This document shows, piece after piece, positions 1 to 11,231 of a stretch of DNA of 64,000 bases (position 1 is the first letter of the stretch; the number at the start of each line of letters is the position of its first letter). The stretch covers positions 1,798,001 to 1,862,000 of the forward strand of contig CAKJVC010000150.1 in assembly GCA_918026815.1 (NCBI GenBank), read 5' to 3'. The translations under genes were made by a program, and so were the position numbers. The notes beneath the pieces are model-generated. The model was not told the DNA's origin and ran no database searches. It worked only from the letters and a program-made list of their open reading frames with translations. Source of the stretch: Chalara sp. BL73. Taxonomy: Eukaryota > Ascomycota > Leotiomycetes > Helotiales.

Positions 1-2126
1 ACGACTATATTTAGATGATGGGGACAGGGGAGTGAAAGCTTGGCATCAAGCTGTATTTTTGACGATATGCAAACCCAGTTCTTATTGGTCACACTATCCG
101 CATGAACTACATGAATCAAAGGGTTGATCTCTCCCCTTTGCTCAGAACATGCTATCTTCTATTTTTGGTCTCCTACTACTTGCAAGTACCCGTATGATTT
201 GCAAGTAGCCGTTTTACTTCTTTTATAACATCGGCACTGGCTGCTTTCGTTTTCGGGATATCCGTAGCGTCTATAATAACGATTCCACCTCCACGCCCAC
301 AAGCAGCACTGGAGACCACACGAGGTCCTCCCGACTCGTACACACACACACACGAATTTGTAGTGGAGAGATCGATACCTATAACTATAACATAGATTAT
401 CAGCGACGGAATTTTTTTCTGTGAATCACGATATACATACTCTTCTTGCCGCTAGATGCTGGGGCAGCATTGACATTAGAGACAAGGACCTGAGAACACA
501 GTAGCCAAAGAGCTAGGACAGTGGTCTGCTGTAAAAAGGAATGCATGGCGGATGTAGTGAATTCCGAGATAAAGAAAGATAGGATAGTAAGGAGATAGTA
601 GCGAATCAGAGTTTGGTCCTATAGGTAGAGAAGAGTGTAATATTGATGATGACGATAGTGAATAATCTAAGAATAAAGGGACCACTGACTTATTATAGAT
701 CGAAAGACCTACCTCAGAGATTCGAATAAATAGGCGTTCGTATTATACTACTACTATACTGAGAGAGGCTTATCGAGGAAGAAGGATGGAGGACAATATC
801 CTATAGGAATTTTACGACCTAGCTAAGAATATCGACTAGTACGATATATTAATAGCCTCTCTCAGGATTAATAATATATATATAATCACCTCTTTTAGCT
901 ATAAAAACTTGCGCGATATAGTATTACGCGGTAAAGCTGAGGAAAGAAGAAAAGATAACAGTACTGCACAATGGTCCGGTTGTGAATAAGCTTCGGCAGG
1001 CACATAACGTGGTTTACGAAATGTGTTTCAAGGATATTAACTTAGCGGATCGTGGCATTGTCTGCCTCTTATATGGCCGTGGGATGGATCCGCATTTTGG
1101 AGGCGTGATGGCTGTGCATAAAGCTTGCATGGCACAAGCGAAAAGTGGAGACCAGAGAGGTTTTCACCCTGACCATCCTCTAGGCCATCCGGCACTATGT
1201 CATGGGAAGGAAGATGGCATTTCTTAGGGTGGCAACTGGATTGGATACCATTGTTATCACTGGAATATGGCAAAGCGAATTTCATTTAGGCTATTTACAG
1301 TACGAGCCGGCGGATATTTCGTGCAATCTACTTGGGAAGCATCCTTCACGTGAATGGCGTCAAAATTTGCCACCAAAATTTGCCACCAAAATTTGCGCCG
1401 AAGCACAGGACTAGATAAATGTTCAGAAATTCGCAGATCAAATGAAGCACCTAAAGAAATATTTGTATAAAGTTGCGCTCTATCGTGAGCTAATATTAGT
1501 TTCATCTACAATTTTATGTTTCTCTGCCGTCCGCAGTCAATCTATACCACAAACCTAGGAACTTTTCCTTGGCTATCCCTTTTAACCGCCAGAGCGTTCA
1601 AATTCGCTTATTCAGCAGGGATTATTAGCCAATTACAAGCCAGAATTGACTTACCAAATAGCCAAAGTCAACGTTGTAATGATATTATTGCTTTCTATTC
1701 TCATGATACCACTGAAAACAGTCATTTTTTATTGCAAAGAGGGACCTGGCATGCTTCACAGCCAAATGTTGTCCCTCGGGGACATCTATTTTGCCTATAA
1801 TTGCCTGAGATTTCACCTAATACTCGGCGTTTTGAAGGTACTCTTTGGACACCTCGATCTTTGCAAGCATAGCAACCCCTCGACGCTCCTAATCGTACTG
1901 AACGATGAGGTAGATCTAGAATAGAATCTATGCTGCTGTTCGGCTCATAATTCCTTTTCCTTTTTTGCTTTCGTAAATAGTACTGAATACAAAGCAAGGC
2001 TAAGGGGGGTGGTTTGGGTGGTTTTCTGATCATCCGCTGAATGAAGCTCACCTAAGATCCATTTCGTGATGGGAAAGTTTTCAAGCTCTTTCTTTCTCGA
2101 GATGACCTGTCAGGTGAGATGAAAGT
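1..2126. other. No recognisable gene; simple repeats
   Basis: I see no convincing gene here; the open frames are short and carry no motif I recognise. Two simple repeats are visible: an AC dinucleotide run at 340-353, and three tandem copies of the 13-mer CAAAATTTGCCAC at about 1361-1397, the last ending differently. The minus strand at 190-330 has a short open stretch with a conserved look, but it is too short to assign. Confidence 0.5.
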
Positions 2127-2334
2127 TGTTGAAATAGAAAGAGTCACGGGGCCTTCAGAGAGTATGGGGTAAAAGGGTGTTAATTGCTGAAGGTTGTAGA
2201 ACCTAAACTACAGGAGAGAATCCCTCTACTTATAGAAGTGTAATACTCACAGTAGGCATCACACTGGTGCCTACTGGTGCCTACTGGTGCCTACAATAGA
2301 CTAGGTATGGTCCTTAGACCTAGCCTGTTCAACA
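2127..2334 (+). mobile_element. Solo LTR, family A, with AAAGT target duplication
   Basis: This 208-bp element begins TGTTGAA and ends TTCAACA, so its ends are short inverted repeats of the TG..CA type. It is flanked by a perfect 5-bp duplication AAAGT (2122-2126 and 2335-2339), the usual footprint of an LTR-retrotransposon integrase. A homologous copy lies at 50574-50800. Near the 3' end it carries three tandem GGTGCCTAC-like units; the other copy has four. No internal retroelement sequence adjoins it, so it is best read as a solo LTR left by LTR-LTR recombination. Confidence 0.85.
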
Positions 2335-2521
2335 AAAGTCCCGTCATTCCCCTGAATCCTGCGATTGTGATGCTCCGATAATCTGTCAAATACACCCACC
2401 TTCACGTGCTACAGACCCTCCGTTATCCTATTCCAACCGACTTCATATGGTTCTCAATGGTTTACAAATCCCTTTTCTCACTCTCAAACCCCGCCGACTC
2501 TCTTTTTCGAATCCTGCAAAC

Positions 2522-3035
2522 ATGTCTCAAAGTCAGCACCAAATCGCAAACAAGCAAAGGAGACGTCTACATCACGAAGCAGATGTTGTAGTGGTGGGAG
2601 CCGGTGTGTTTGGATGCGCGGTCGCATTGCCCTGGCGAAACAAGAACAAAGCGTGGTATTACTGGAGAGATGCCTCAAGGAGCCCAATCGCATTGTTGGG
2701 GAGTTGCTACCCCGGGAGGATGTTCGGCATTGCAGAAACTGGGTCTCGGAAAATACTTAGACGATATTGATGCCGTGAAAGCGGTGGGATATGAAGCCAT
2801 TCATGATGGCAAGGGAGTCAATATCCCATACCCGGCGAATGAAGAGGGCAAGAGACCCGAAGGTAGATGTTTTCACCATGGCCGATTTATCTCCCAGCTC
2901 CGTAAAGCTCGCGCCGGCCAACCAAATATCACAATTGCCGAGACCGAAGCTACCGACGCGATTAAGAGTACGCACATTCCACGAGTCTTGGGAGTCAAGT
3001 CGAGAACCCTGAGTAAAGAGACAGGTACCTACAAC
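2522..3035 (+). pseudogene. Squalene epoxidase (ERG1-like) 5' fragment, frameshifted
   Basis: An ATG at 2522 opens a frame with the FAD-binding dinucleotide motif DVVVVGAGVFGCAVA, typical of squalene monooxygenase, the FAD enzyme that epoxidises squalene in ergosterol synthesis. The homology then moves to a second frame near 2625 and a third near 2710, where ALQKLGLGKYLDDIDAV and KRPEGRCFHHGRF (compare the family GKRPEGRSFHHGRF) are readable. It fades near 3030, where a dispersed repeat begins. Only about the first third of the enzyme remains and at least two frameshifts interrupt it, so it cannot encode the enzyme. It is probably a decayed extra copy. Confidence 0.75.
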
Positions 3036-3130
3036 GAGCATACTGCCGCGGTGCTACGTACCCGGCAAGTACCTACTTGAGCAATTACAAGTTATCATAA
3101 ACAAGAAGTATGACTCAATAGGTGATACAA
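3031..3130 (+). repeat. Dispersed repeat family D, copy 1
   Basis: The stretch from GCATACTGCCGCGGTGCTAC to the segment containing AACAAGAAGTATGACTCA recurs at 10854-10968 (reverse strand) and 53431-53556 (forward). The copies share a block that can form a small hairpin (TAGCACTG..CAGTGCTA in copy 3). No ends with target duplication could be fixed, so the element class is unknown. Confidence 0.6.
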
Positions 3131-4544
3131 ACAGATCATAATTGCAATCCTTTCTCTACTGAGTTTGCCATGTAATGACGGGCACTTGTGGGTTGTGGGG
3201 TTGCGGGATACCCCGCTTAATCGCTGGGGCTTATCTCCACGCCCTCTCGGCGCCATTCTTTAGCTACTATTCTCCTAAGTACTTTTTACAAGATCCGGCA
3301 TTAGGATTAGATCGGGCACCCTGACCTGGTCTGTGATCCCAGAGGTTTTAACTTTATGACTGGACCATGCTTGTTGTGTACTTGCTCGCGCTGACGAAAA
3401 TACCCTTAAGTACTTGATTATCCCACCGTGATGTGGGTTGCCAAGATTGTCCACGACCGGATACAGCGTAGCGGAAAAAAAGGTCTCTCCCATAAATTCA
3501 CGACGGATGTCGTGGATAGTGTCCAGGAAAGAATAAATAGCAGCAGACACGGACAGGGGTCAATAACATTGATGCTACAAACGTAAAAGACTCAAGTGGC
3601 CTACGGTGCTTTAACTTTGATATCGGCATAATGTTTGTTTGACTTGGTTCAGTGGATGCGATGACGCTGACGTCACGCGTGAGGCAAAGCTAGGGCCGAC
3701 CAAGTCCGTGAATGTCAAAGATGTGGTGGTTATTTTAGCTGTAATAGCAGATGCACGCGAAATGCAAGCTGTTCCAGCCGTAATCGCGTCTTTATGGGGT
3801 TTACAGGTGGTGTCAAGTTCTGGTGGGGTGCGGAACGTGCCTAGTCATGGTTCTAAACTGACCCTGGGAGTCAGTGTAGTTAGACCCGCATCTTGCACCG
3901 TGAGAATAGCCAGCAGACACTGTCTCATGCGGCTACAGGTAACCGCAAGCAATGTGCAGATCCTGGTCGCTGCGCTCAGGGCTTCCGATGCCCGATTCTG
4001 CGGATAGCTGTAGCAAGCGGCCCTGTGATAGATGCTCCAAAAATTTATCGCCAGTCGAGGTTCGCGGATTTCCATTTTTGTCCATTGAAGCTGATTGGTC
4101 GCTGCATGATCAGGTGCTGCCAGAGACCAAGGCTGTGCCTGATCTTCGCACTCAACTGTTCCAATCCCTCTATCCTCAAACCATACCGCCTCTGTTCAGC
4201 GTCGTCAGTGTCGCAATCCCTATACGGCAATTGCATTTCCCTCCTACTTGGCCTGCAGAACTGCTCCACAATCGAACCTACGCACATGGCGCCATTTGCT
4301 AGCCCGACGACGGCATTGCTCCATATCTGCCTCGACGGTGATATATTACATGCTCTGAATAGATTGGTGTTTGCATTAGCCCAATCTATACCCCTTGGAT
4401 CCTTCCTCGAAGCCTAATCCAAGATCCCTCTAGGCAAGACCGCGAGTTATTTCCATCATCCACTGACCGCCGAGGTTGAACATACGCCACTTCGGCTTTC
4501 TACTAGATCCTGCTGATATTCAGGCATATCAATACGACTTAGCA
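3131..4544. other. Intergenic, upstream of the HET-ankyrin gene
   Basis: No gene is recognised. Overlapping open frames of 80-170 codons occur at 3640-4420 in all three forward frames, but none has a family motif or a splice pattern that joins them. The stretch presumably includes the promoter of the HET-ankyrin gene that starts at 4545. Confidence 0.4.
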
Positions 4545-7500
4545 ATGCGTCTCATCAACGTAGAGACATTAAAGTTAGAGGAGTTCTTCGGCGATAAAGC
4601 CCGACCGTACGCCATATTGTCTCACACCTGGGGGGATGACAAAGAAGAGGTATCTTTCCGCGATATCGAAAGGGGGGTTATCGACAAAGCCGGGAATGGG
4701 TATGTCAAGTTTGAGAGATGCTGCACGCAGGCCAAGAAGGATGGTCTCAAGTACGCTTGGATTGATACTTGCTGCATTGATAAGTCTAACGCTGTGGAAC
4801 TTGGCGAAGCTATTAACTCTATGTTTCAATGGTATAAGGAAGCTTTCATTTGCTATGTCTATCTCTCAGATGTTCCTCCAGGAGACAAATCTCAGGATCC
4901 GGGGTCTAAGTTCTTTACCAGTCGTTGGTTCCGACGAGGGTGGACCTTACAGGAGCTTCTGGCCCCTAAGCAGCAACACTTCTTCGACCAAACGTGGAGT
5001 TCCCTAGGAACAAAGTTGGAGCTGTCTAGCGTGATCCAGAAGATTACAGGTATACACCGTCTCTTCCTGCTGGGTTCGGCGGCGTTGCATGAGGCGAGCG
5101 TAGCGCAACGCATGTCATGGGCCGCGAATCGAGTCACCAAAAGAAAGGAAGATACTGCGTATTGTCTCCTAGGAATCTTTGGTGTAGTGATGCCGACCAT
5201 TTATGGCGAAGGCGACCGAGCCTTCAGTCGGCTGCAGCAGGAAATAATGAAGGACACTAGAGACGATTCTATCTTGGCATGGGGCCTTAACCCAGGCGAA
5301 TCAATACCAAGCAAATCAACGGATGTAATTTCCGGGGGGGTTTTGGCGACTGCTCCATCAGACTTCGCGAAGTGCAGACACATTGTTTCAAGAGGGCAAT
5401 ATACTAGACTCGCTAATACATTTGAAATTTCTGGCGGCTGTCTCCGGGTGCACCTCCCTCTCCATAAAACATCCGCTGGCGAGGTATACGGCTTGCTTAA
5501 TTGCGGGCCGGAGCACAATGCAAAACAAGTCGCGGGAATCCCCCTCAGCAATGCTAGACCCGGCAGACAATCCGACGAGTACATCAGGCCGCAAGGATAT
5601 CATTCAGTCTTGCTTCCTAAGACTCCATCGAGTATTTCAACCACGACCGTTTACATCCAGATGGAGCGGGCACGTGTGGCAATGAATCGGCAGTACTGGT
5701 TCTATATAGAAGAATCTGATGAAACTGATCTGGAGCTGATGGACGTTTATCCCCCGTCCCGCTGGCAGCAAGACCGTGCCATGATTGCGACGGCAAACGA
5801 TTCAGACGGCAATATCACACAACGATCTCTGGCTCGATTCCAACCAAGGGGCGAAGAATCTCAAGACGTTGTAGTAGTGCTCGAGTACGAGGTACAAAGG
5901 TCGCAGGTACACGCTCGATGTCACGTTATGACAACCTCCAGAGATACCGCTTTAGAGGACTTGTCACAGAAACTCATTTATATGAGGCAGGAAGCATTTG
6001 GGAGACAGAGCGCTAACAATGGTAGACTCAACGTGTACGCGACCGTGAGCAAAGAACCAGTTGTGGGGCAGCCGATGTTTGTTGTCAGGCTTGCTCCATC
6101 GCCTAGCTCGCTAGAAGCCACTGTCGATGCGACCTTGGAGTTGCGACAACTAGATTTGAAGCTCGAATTCGTGAGCATTTTGCAAGGAGAAGACAAGATC
6201 TGTCTAGAGATGGAACGATTGGACCAGAAGATCGACGAATTAGAGAAAGGGGCTCAAGAAGTGTGTCAACTCACGATTAAACGGAATGAGATCAGGCAAC
6301 GACAAGAGAAGCTGTCGGAACGGGGGTCGGAAATACAGCGGCGTCTGGACGAACTCTTAAAGAATGTTTCCGATACAGAAATAGCTCCCGAGTACTGGGT
6401 TGAGGCTATAATCGAGAAGCTACTCGACGCAGGCAAAATTGACATCGATTTGAAGGATATTGGAGACTTTGACTCTGACCTTATACGTTTATCGAAGGCG
6501 GCGGAATGCGGAAATGATATCCGCAGACAGACGCCACTATCATGGGCCGCGACGAACGGACGCCAGGCGGTTCTCAAGAAGCTGCTCGAGGATGGTGTTA
6601 ACCTAGAGTCTAAAGAAAACGATGGACGAACGCCGCTATCGCTAGCTGCATCGAATGGGTATGAGACGGTCGTCAAGGTGCTGCTTGAGAGCGGCGCTAA
6701 CCGGGAGTCCCAAAATAACAGTAGCCGGACGCCGCTGTCGTGGGCTGCATCAAACGGGCACGAGGCCGTTGCCAAGGTGCTGCTTAAGAGCGGGGCTGAC
6801 CTAGAGTCCAAAGATGACAATGGCCGGACGCCGCTGTTGTGGGCTGCATCGAACGGGCACGAGGCGGTTGTCAAGCTGCTGCTCGAGGAAGGCGCTGACC
6901 TGGAGTCCAATGACAAAAGTGGTCGAACGCCGCTTTCATTAGCAGTAGAAACATGGCAGGAGGCGGTTGTCAAGCTGCTGCTCGAGAGCGGCGCTGACCT
7001 GGAGTCGAAAAACCATGATGGCTGGACGCCGCTATCAAGGGCTGCAGAAAGGGGCCAGGAAGCGGTTGTTAAAGTGCTGTTCGAGAGCGGCGCTGACCTG
7101 GAGTCTAAAGATGGCAATGGCCTGACGCCGCTATCACTAGCTGCATATAACGGGCACTCAGCGGTTGTCAAAGTGCTGCTCGAGAGCGGCGCTGACCGAG
7201 AGTCTAAAGATAATAATGGCAGGACGCCGCTGCTATGGGCTGCAGAAAACGGGCACTCAGCCGTTGTTAAGGTGCTACTTGAAAGCGGCGCTGACCTGGA
7301 GTCTAAAAATGACAATAACGGGACCCCGCTATTGCTAGCTGCATATAGCGGGCACGAAGCAGTCGTCAAGGTACTGCTTAAGAGCGGCGCTGACCTGGAG
7401 TTTAAAGATGACGATGGCCTGACGCCGCTGTTGTGGGCTGCAGAAAACGAACACCCGGCGGTCGTTAAAATGCTGCTCGAAAGCAGCACTGATCGAAAGT

Positions 7501-10271
7501 CGAATAACAAGGATTATGACCAGGAACAATTATTTGTGGCTGCACAGTTCGGGCACGCGGCGGTCGTCAAGGTGCTGCTCGAGAGTGGCGCTGACCTGGA
7601 GTCTAAAGATGAAGATGGCATGACGCCGCTGTTGTGGGCTGCAGGGAACGAGCACGAGGCCGTTGTCAAGGTGCTGCTTGAGAGCGGCGCTGATCGAAAG
7701 TCGAATAACAAGGACTATGATCAGGAACAATTATTTGTGGCTGCACAGTTCGGGCACGCGGCGGTTGTCAAGGTGCTGCTCGAGAGTGGCGCTGACCTGG
7801 AGTCTAAAGATGGCGATGGCCTAACGCCGTTGCTGTGGGCAGTATCAAACGGGCACGCAGCGGTTGTCAAGGTGCTGCTCGATAGCGGCGCTGATCTAGA
7901 GTCTAAAGATAACAATGGTAGGACGCCGCTGTTATGGGCTGCATCGAACGGGCACGAGGCCGTGGTTAAGGTGCTGCTTGAAAACCGAGCTAACCTGGAG
8001 TCCAAAAATGACGATGGCCTGACACCGCTGTTGTGGGCTGCAGAAAACAAACACCCGGCGGTCGTTAAAATGCTGCTAGAGGGCAGCGCTGATCGAAAGT
8101 CGAATAACAAGGGCTATGACCAGGAACAATTATTTGTGGCTGCACAGTTCGGGCACGCGGCGGTCGTCAAGGCGTTGCTCGAGAGTGGCGCTGACCTGGA
8201 GTCTAAAGATGACAATGGCATGACGCCGCTGCTGTTGGCTGCATCGAATGGGCACGAAGCGGTAGTGAAGGCGCTGCTCAGGAGCGGCGCTGAGCGGGAG
8301 TCCAAAGATGACAATGGCCGGACGCCGCTGTTGTTGGCTGCATCGAACGGGCACAAAGCGGCAGTTAAAGTGCTGCTTGAAAGCGGCGCTGATTTAGAGT
8401 TGAAAATCAAAAGTGGCTGGACGCCGTTATCACGAGCTGCAAACAACGGACACGCAGCGGTCGTTAAAATGCTGCTTGAAAGCGGCGCTGAGCGGGAGTC
8501 TGAAAATGACAATAGCGTAACACCGCTGTTGTTGGCTTCGTTGAACGGGCACGAAACAGTCGTCAAAGTTCTGCTTGAAAGCGGTGCTGAGCGAGAGTCT
8601 AAAAATGACAATGGCGCAACGCCGCTGTTGTTGGCTGCATCAAATGGGCACGAAGCAGTTGTTAAAGTGCTGCTTAAGAGCGGCGCTGATTTAGAGTCGA
8701 AAATGAAAGGTGGCTGGACGCCGTTATCACGAGCTGCAAACAACGGACACGCAGCGGTTGTCAACGTGCTACTCGAGAGCGGCGCTGACCGAGAGTCTGA
8801 AGATGACAATGGCCGGACGCCGTTATCACGAGCTGCAAGCAACGGACACGCAGCGATTGTTAAAATGCTGCTTGAGAGCGGCGCTAAGCGAGAGTCCAAA
8901 GATAGCAATGGCGCAACACCGCTGTTGTGGGCTGCATTTAGCGGGCACGAAACGGTCGTTAAATTGCTGCTTGCGAGCGGCGCTGAGCGGGAGTCCAAAG
9001 ATGACAATGGCGCAACGCCGCTGTCGTTGGCTGCATCGAACGGGCACAAAGCAGTCGTTAAAGTGCTGCTTGAGAGCGGCGCTGATTTAGGGTCGAAAAT
9101 GAAAAGTGGTTGGACGCCGTTATCACAAGCTGCAAACAACGGACACGCAGCGGTTGTCAACGTGCTACTCGAGAGCGGCGCTGACCGAGAGTCCAAAGAT
9201 AACATTGGCGCAACGCCGCTATCGTGGGCTGCATTTAGCGGGCACGAAACGGTTGTTAAATTGCTGCTTGCGAGTGGCGCTGAGCGGGAGTCCAAAGATG
9301 ACAATGGCGCAACACCGCTGTCGTTGGCTGCATCGAACGGGCACAAAGCAGTCGTTAAAGTGCTGCTTGAGAGCGGCGCTGATTTAGAGTCGAAAATGAA
9401 AGGTGGCTGGACGCCGTTATCACGAGCTGCAAACAATGGACACGCAGCGGTTGTCAACGTGCTACTCGAGAGCGGCGCTGACCGAGAGTCCAAAGATAAC
9501 ATTGGCGCAGCACCACTATCGTGGGCTGCATTGAACGGGCACGAAGCGGTTGTTAAAGTACTGCTTGAGAACGGCGCTGACCTGGAGTTAAAAACCAAAA
9601 GTGGCTCGACGCCGTTATCACGAGCTGCAAGCAGCGGACATGCAGCGGTCGTCAAAGTGCTACTCGAGAGTGGCGCTGAGCAAGAGTCCAAAGATAACAA
9701 TGGCGCAACACCGCTGTTGTGGGCTGTATCTAGCGGGCACAAATCGGTCGTTAAAATGCTGCTTGAGAGCGGCGCTGACCAAGAGTCTAAAGATAACAAT
9801 GGTGCAACGCCGTTGCTATTGGCTGCATTGAGCGGGCACGAAACGGTTGCTAAAGTGCTGCTTGCGAGCGGCGCTGAGCGAGAGTCCAAAGATGACAATA
9901 GCGCAACGCCGCTGTCGTTGGCTGCATGGAACGGGCACGAAACGGTTGCTAAATTGCTGCTTGAGAACGGCGCTGATTTAGAGTCGAAAATGAAAGGTGG
10001 CTGGACGCCGTTATCACGAGCTGCAAACAACGGACACGCAGCGGTTGTCAACGTGCTACTCGAGAGCGGCGCTGACCGAGATTCTGGGGATGACAATGGC
10101 CGGACGCCGCTATCGTGGGCTGCATTGAACGGGCACGAAGCGGTTGTTAAGGTACTGCTCGAGAACGGCGCTGACCGGAAGTCTAAGGACAAGTTTGGCC
10201 AGATGCCGCTGGGGTGGGCCCTCATGAACCAGCACGAGACCGTCGCTAAGCTGCTACGATCTAATCCATAG
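4545..10271 (+). CDS. HET-domain protein with 38 ankyrin repeats
   Basis: This single-exon gene of 1908 residues is probably a heterokaryon-incompatibility or NLR-like sensor. I chose the ATG at 4545 because it gives the usual start MRLINVETLKLEEF. The HET domain begins at about residue 22 (YAILSHTWG) and contains WIDTCCIDK, RGWTLQELLAP and AYCLLGIFGV. A poorly conserved middle region leads to a coiled coil at about residues 535-610. From about residue 661 to the end there are 38 ankyrin units of 33 residues (consensus TPLxxAAxNGHEAVVKVLLESGADLESKD), the last partial. HET domains are known to trigger cell death, and ankyrin arrays usually bind a ligand; the ligand here is unknown. Three units have DQEQLFVAA in place of the TPLxxAA opening, making them 34 residues. 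The repeats are nearly identical in DNA as well, suggesting recent homogenisation. No nucleotide-binding domain is visible between HET and ankyrin. Confidence 0.92.
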   Translation: MRLINVETLKLEEFFGDKARPYAILSHTWGDDKEEVSFRDIERGVIDKAGNGYVKFERCCTQAKKDGLKYAWIDTCCIDKSNAVELGEAINSMFQWYKEAFICYVYLSDVPPGDKSQDPGSKFFTSRWFRRGWTLQELLAPKQQHFFDQTWSSLGTKLELSSVIQKITGIHRLFLLGSAALHEASVAQRMSWAANRVTKRKEDTAYCLLGIFGVVMPTIYGEGDRAFSRLQQEIMKDTRDDSILAWGLNPGESIPSKSTDVISGGVLATAPSDFAKCRHIVSRGQYTRLANTFEISGGCLRVHLPLHKTSAGEVYGLLNCGPEHNAKQVAGIPLSNARPGRQSDEYIRPQGYHSVLLPKTPSSISTTTVYIQMERARVAMNRQYWFYIEESDETDLELMDVYPPSRWQQDRAMIATANDSDGNITQRSLARFQPRGEESQDVVVVLEYEVQRSQVHARCHVMTTSRDTALEDLSQKLIYMRQEAFGRQSANNGRLNVYATVSKEPVVGQPMFVVRLAPSPSSLEATVDATLELRQLDLKLEFVSILQGEDKICLEMERLDQKIDELEKGAQEVCQLTIKRNEIRQRQEKLSERGSEIQRRLDELLKNVSDTEIAPEYWVEAIIEKLLDAGKIDIDLKDIGDFDSDLIRLSKAAECGNDIRRQTPLSWAATNGRQAVLKKLLEDGVNLESKENDGRTPLSLAASNGYETVVKVLLESGANRESQNNSSRTPLSWAASNGHEAVAKVLLKSGADLESKDDNGRTPLLWAASNGHEAVVKLLLEEGADLESNDKSGRTPLSLAVETWQEAVVKLLLESGADLESKNHDGWTPLSRAAERGQEAVVKVLFESGADLESKDGNGLTPLSLAAYNGHSAVVKVLLESGADRESKDNNGRTPLLWAAENGHSAVVKVLLESGADLESKNDNNGTPLLLAAYSGHEAVVKVLLKSGADLEFKDDDGLTPLLWAAENEHPAVVKMLLESSTDRKSNNKDYDQEQLFVAAQFGHAAVVKVLLESGADLESKDEDGMTPLLWAAGNEHEAVVKVLLESGADRKSNNKDYDQEQLFVAAQFGHAAVVKVLLESGADLESKDGDGLTPLLWAVSNGHAAVVKVLLDSGADLESKDNNGRTPLLWAASNGHEAVVKVLLENRANLESKNDDGLTPLLWAAENKHPAVVKMLLEGSADRKSNNKGYDQEQLFVAAQFGHAAVVKALLESGADLESKDDNGMTPLLLAASNGHEAVVKALLRSGAERESKDDNGRTPLLLAASNGHKAAVKVLLESGADLELKIKSGWTPLSRAANNGHAAVVKMLLESGAERESENDNSVTPLLLASLNGHETVVKVLLESGAERESKNDNGATPLLLAASNGHEAVVKVLLKSGADLESKMKGGWTPLSRAANNGHAAVVNVLLESGADRESEDDNGRTPLSRAASNGHAAIVKMLLESGAKRESKDSNGATPLLWAAFSGHETVVKLLLASGAERESKDDNGATPLSLAASNGHKAVVKVLLESGADLGSKMKSGWTPLSQAANNGHAAVVNVLLESGADRESKDNIGATPLSWAAFSGHETVVKLLLASGAERESKDDNGATPLSLAASNGHKAVVKVLLESGADLESKMKGGWTPLSRAANNGHAAVVNVLLESGADRESKDNIGAAPLSWAALNGHEAVVKVLLENGADLELKTKSGSTPLSRAASSGHAAVVKVLLESGAEQESKDNNGATPLLWAVSSGHKSVVKMLLESGADQESKDNNGATPLLLAALSGHETVAKVLLASGAERESKDDNSATPLSLAAWNGHETVAKLLLENGADLESKMKGGWTPLSRAANNGHAAVVNVLLESGADRDSGDDNGRTPLSWAALNGHEAVVKVLLENGADRKSKDKFGQMPLGWALMNQHETVAKLLRSNP

Positions 10272-11231
10272 TGCTGCATCCGTTTGTTCGTTTTATTGAC
10301 CTGAATTCTCCACAGTATAATTTTCCGTCATAGCGTGTCACAATACGGGTCTGAGGGAGCGTGCAATGTTTCGTACTTTTGTCTACCCTAGCCTATAGTA
10401 ATAATAGACCATAGAATCCCAAGATTTCTATAGCGGAGCCTGCAGCGCTCAATAAAACACTTGCTTCTCTTGGCTTGCGCTTTAGCCTCCCCTCATTTCC
10501 TTCTGGCAAGCTACCTGCTGGGTATTTCTTATAATGCTTTCGTACATTTGCCCTCTTGTCGAGTATCATGAGCTCAGCCGAGGTGATTCCAATGCGGGGC
10601 AAAGGTAATATGATTTGACTGAATAGCTACTACCGAGAATCTAAAGCTAAGGAGAGAAAAGAAAGCTTGGAAGGGATAGGTTGAGGATGATGATATGATC
10701 CAAGCCACGAAGGTTCTATATAAGTGGATAGCAGTTCTCAGGATAGGAGCTTCGTGCTCAACTCAAATAGTATTCTTTCTAGCATACTAGTTATTGGGAT
10801 CTTACATACGTGCCTCCCTACTCCTGCCCCGACTTACCAGCCTACGGAACATGTTTGTATCGCTCTCGTTGAGTGATACTTCTTGTTTATAATAGCTTGC
10901 AATTGCCCAAGTCGGCGCCTACTGGGCACGTAGCACCGCGATATGCCAGTGCTAGTATGCTTGTTGCAGGTGGTGACTTGTTTTTGATGATAGTTCTAAT
11001 GCTACATACAAAAGCAATGATACACCCATGTAGTTCGAGCGTCGCGTGGTATGTTATTCACGTGACCTTGGCTGTGTGCATTCGAACATTGAGCTCTCTA
11101 TAGAACTAAGAAGGCTCTGGAAACCGCTTTTATATATTTTAAGTACAAGATAAACCTCCCAACGCCTTAAACTCCAAGCGAAATAAATACAACGCGAACA
11201 TGTAATAGTATAGATCTTCGACGCGGTAGAT
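10272..11231. other. Intergenic with one dispersed repeat
   Basis: No gene is recognised. A reverse-oriented copy of dispersed repeat family D occupies about 10854-10968, and a solo LTR follows at 11232. The rest shows no motif. Confidence 0.5.
10854..10968 (-). repeat. Dispersed repeat family D, copy 2
   Basis: This is the reverse complement of the repeat at 3031-3130 and 53431-53556. Shared landmarks on the minus strand are CATACTAGCACTGG, CGGTGCTACGTGCCCAGTAG and AACAAGAAGTATCACTCAAC. Confidence 0.6.

Noticed and set aside
3640..4420. Overlapping forward frames upstream of the HET-ankyrin gene
   Set aside because: Three frames are open together but none shows a family motif or intron pattern. 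One has a CxxC-like stretch (RPCDRCSK), but it is too little for a Zn2Cys6 cluster.
6527..10271. Regular 99-bp tandem repeats that could suggest a CRISPR-like or satellite array
   Set aside because: The repeats are contiguous coding units of 33 residues with the ankyrin consensus and no spacers.
8114..10279. Minus-strand open frame of 721 codons (and another of 414 codons at 6266-7510) opposite the ankyrin repeats
   Set aside because: These are shadows: the repeated codon pattern of the ankyrin array keeps the reverse frame free of stops. Their protein is a Ser/Thr/Leu repeat with no fold and mirrors the ankyrin period.
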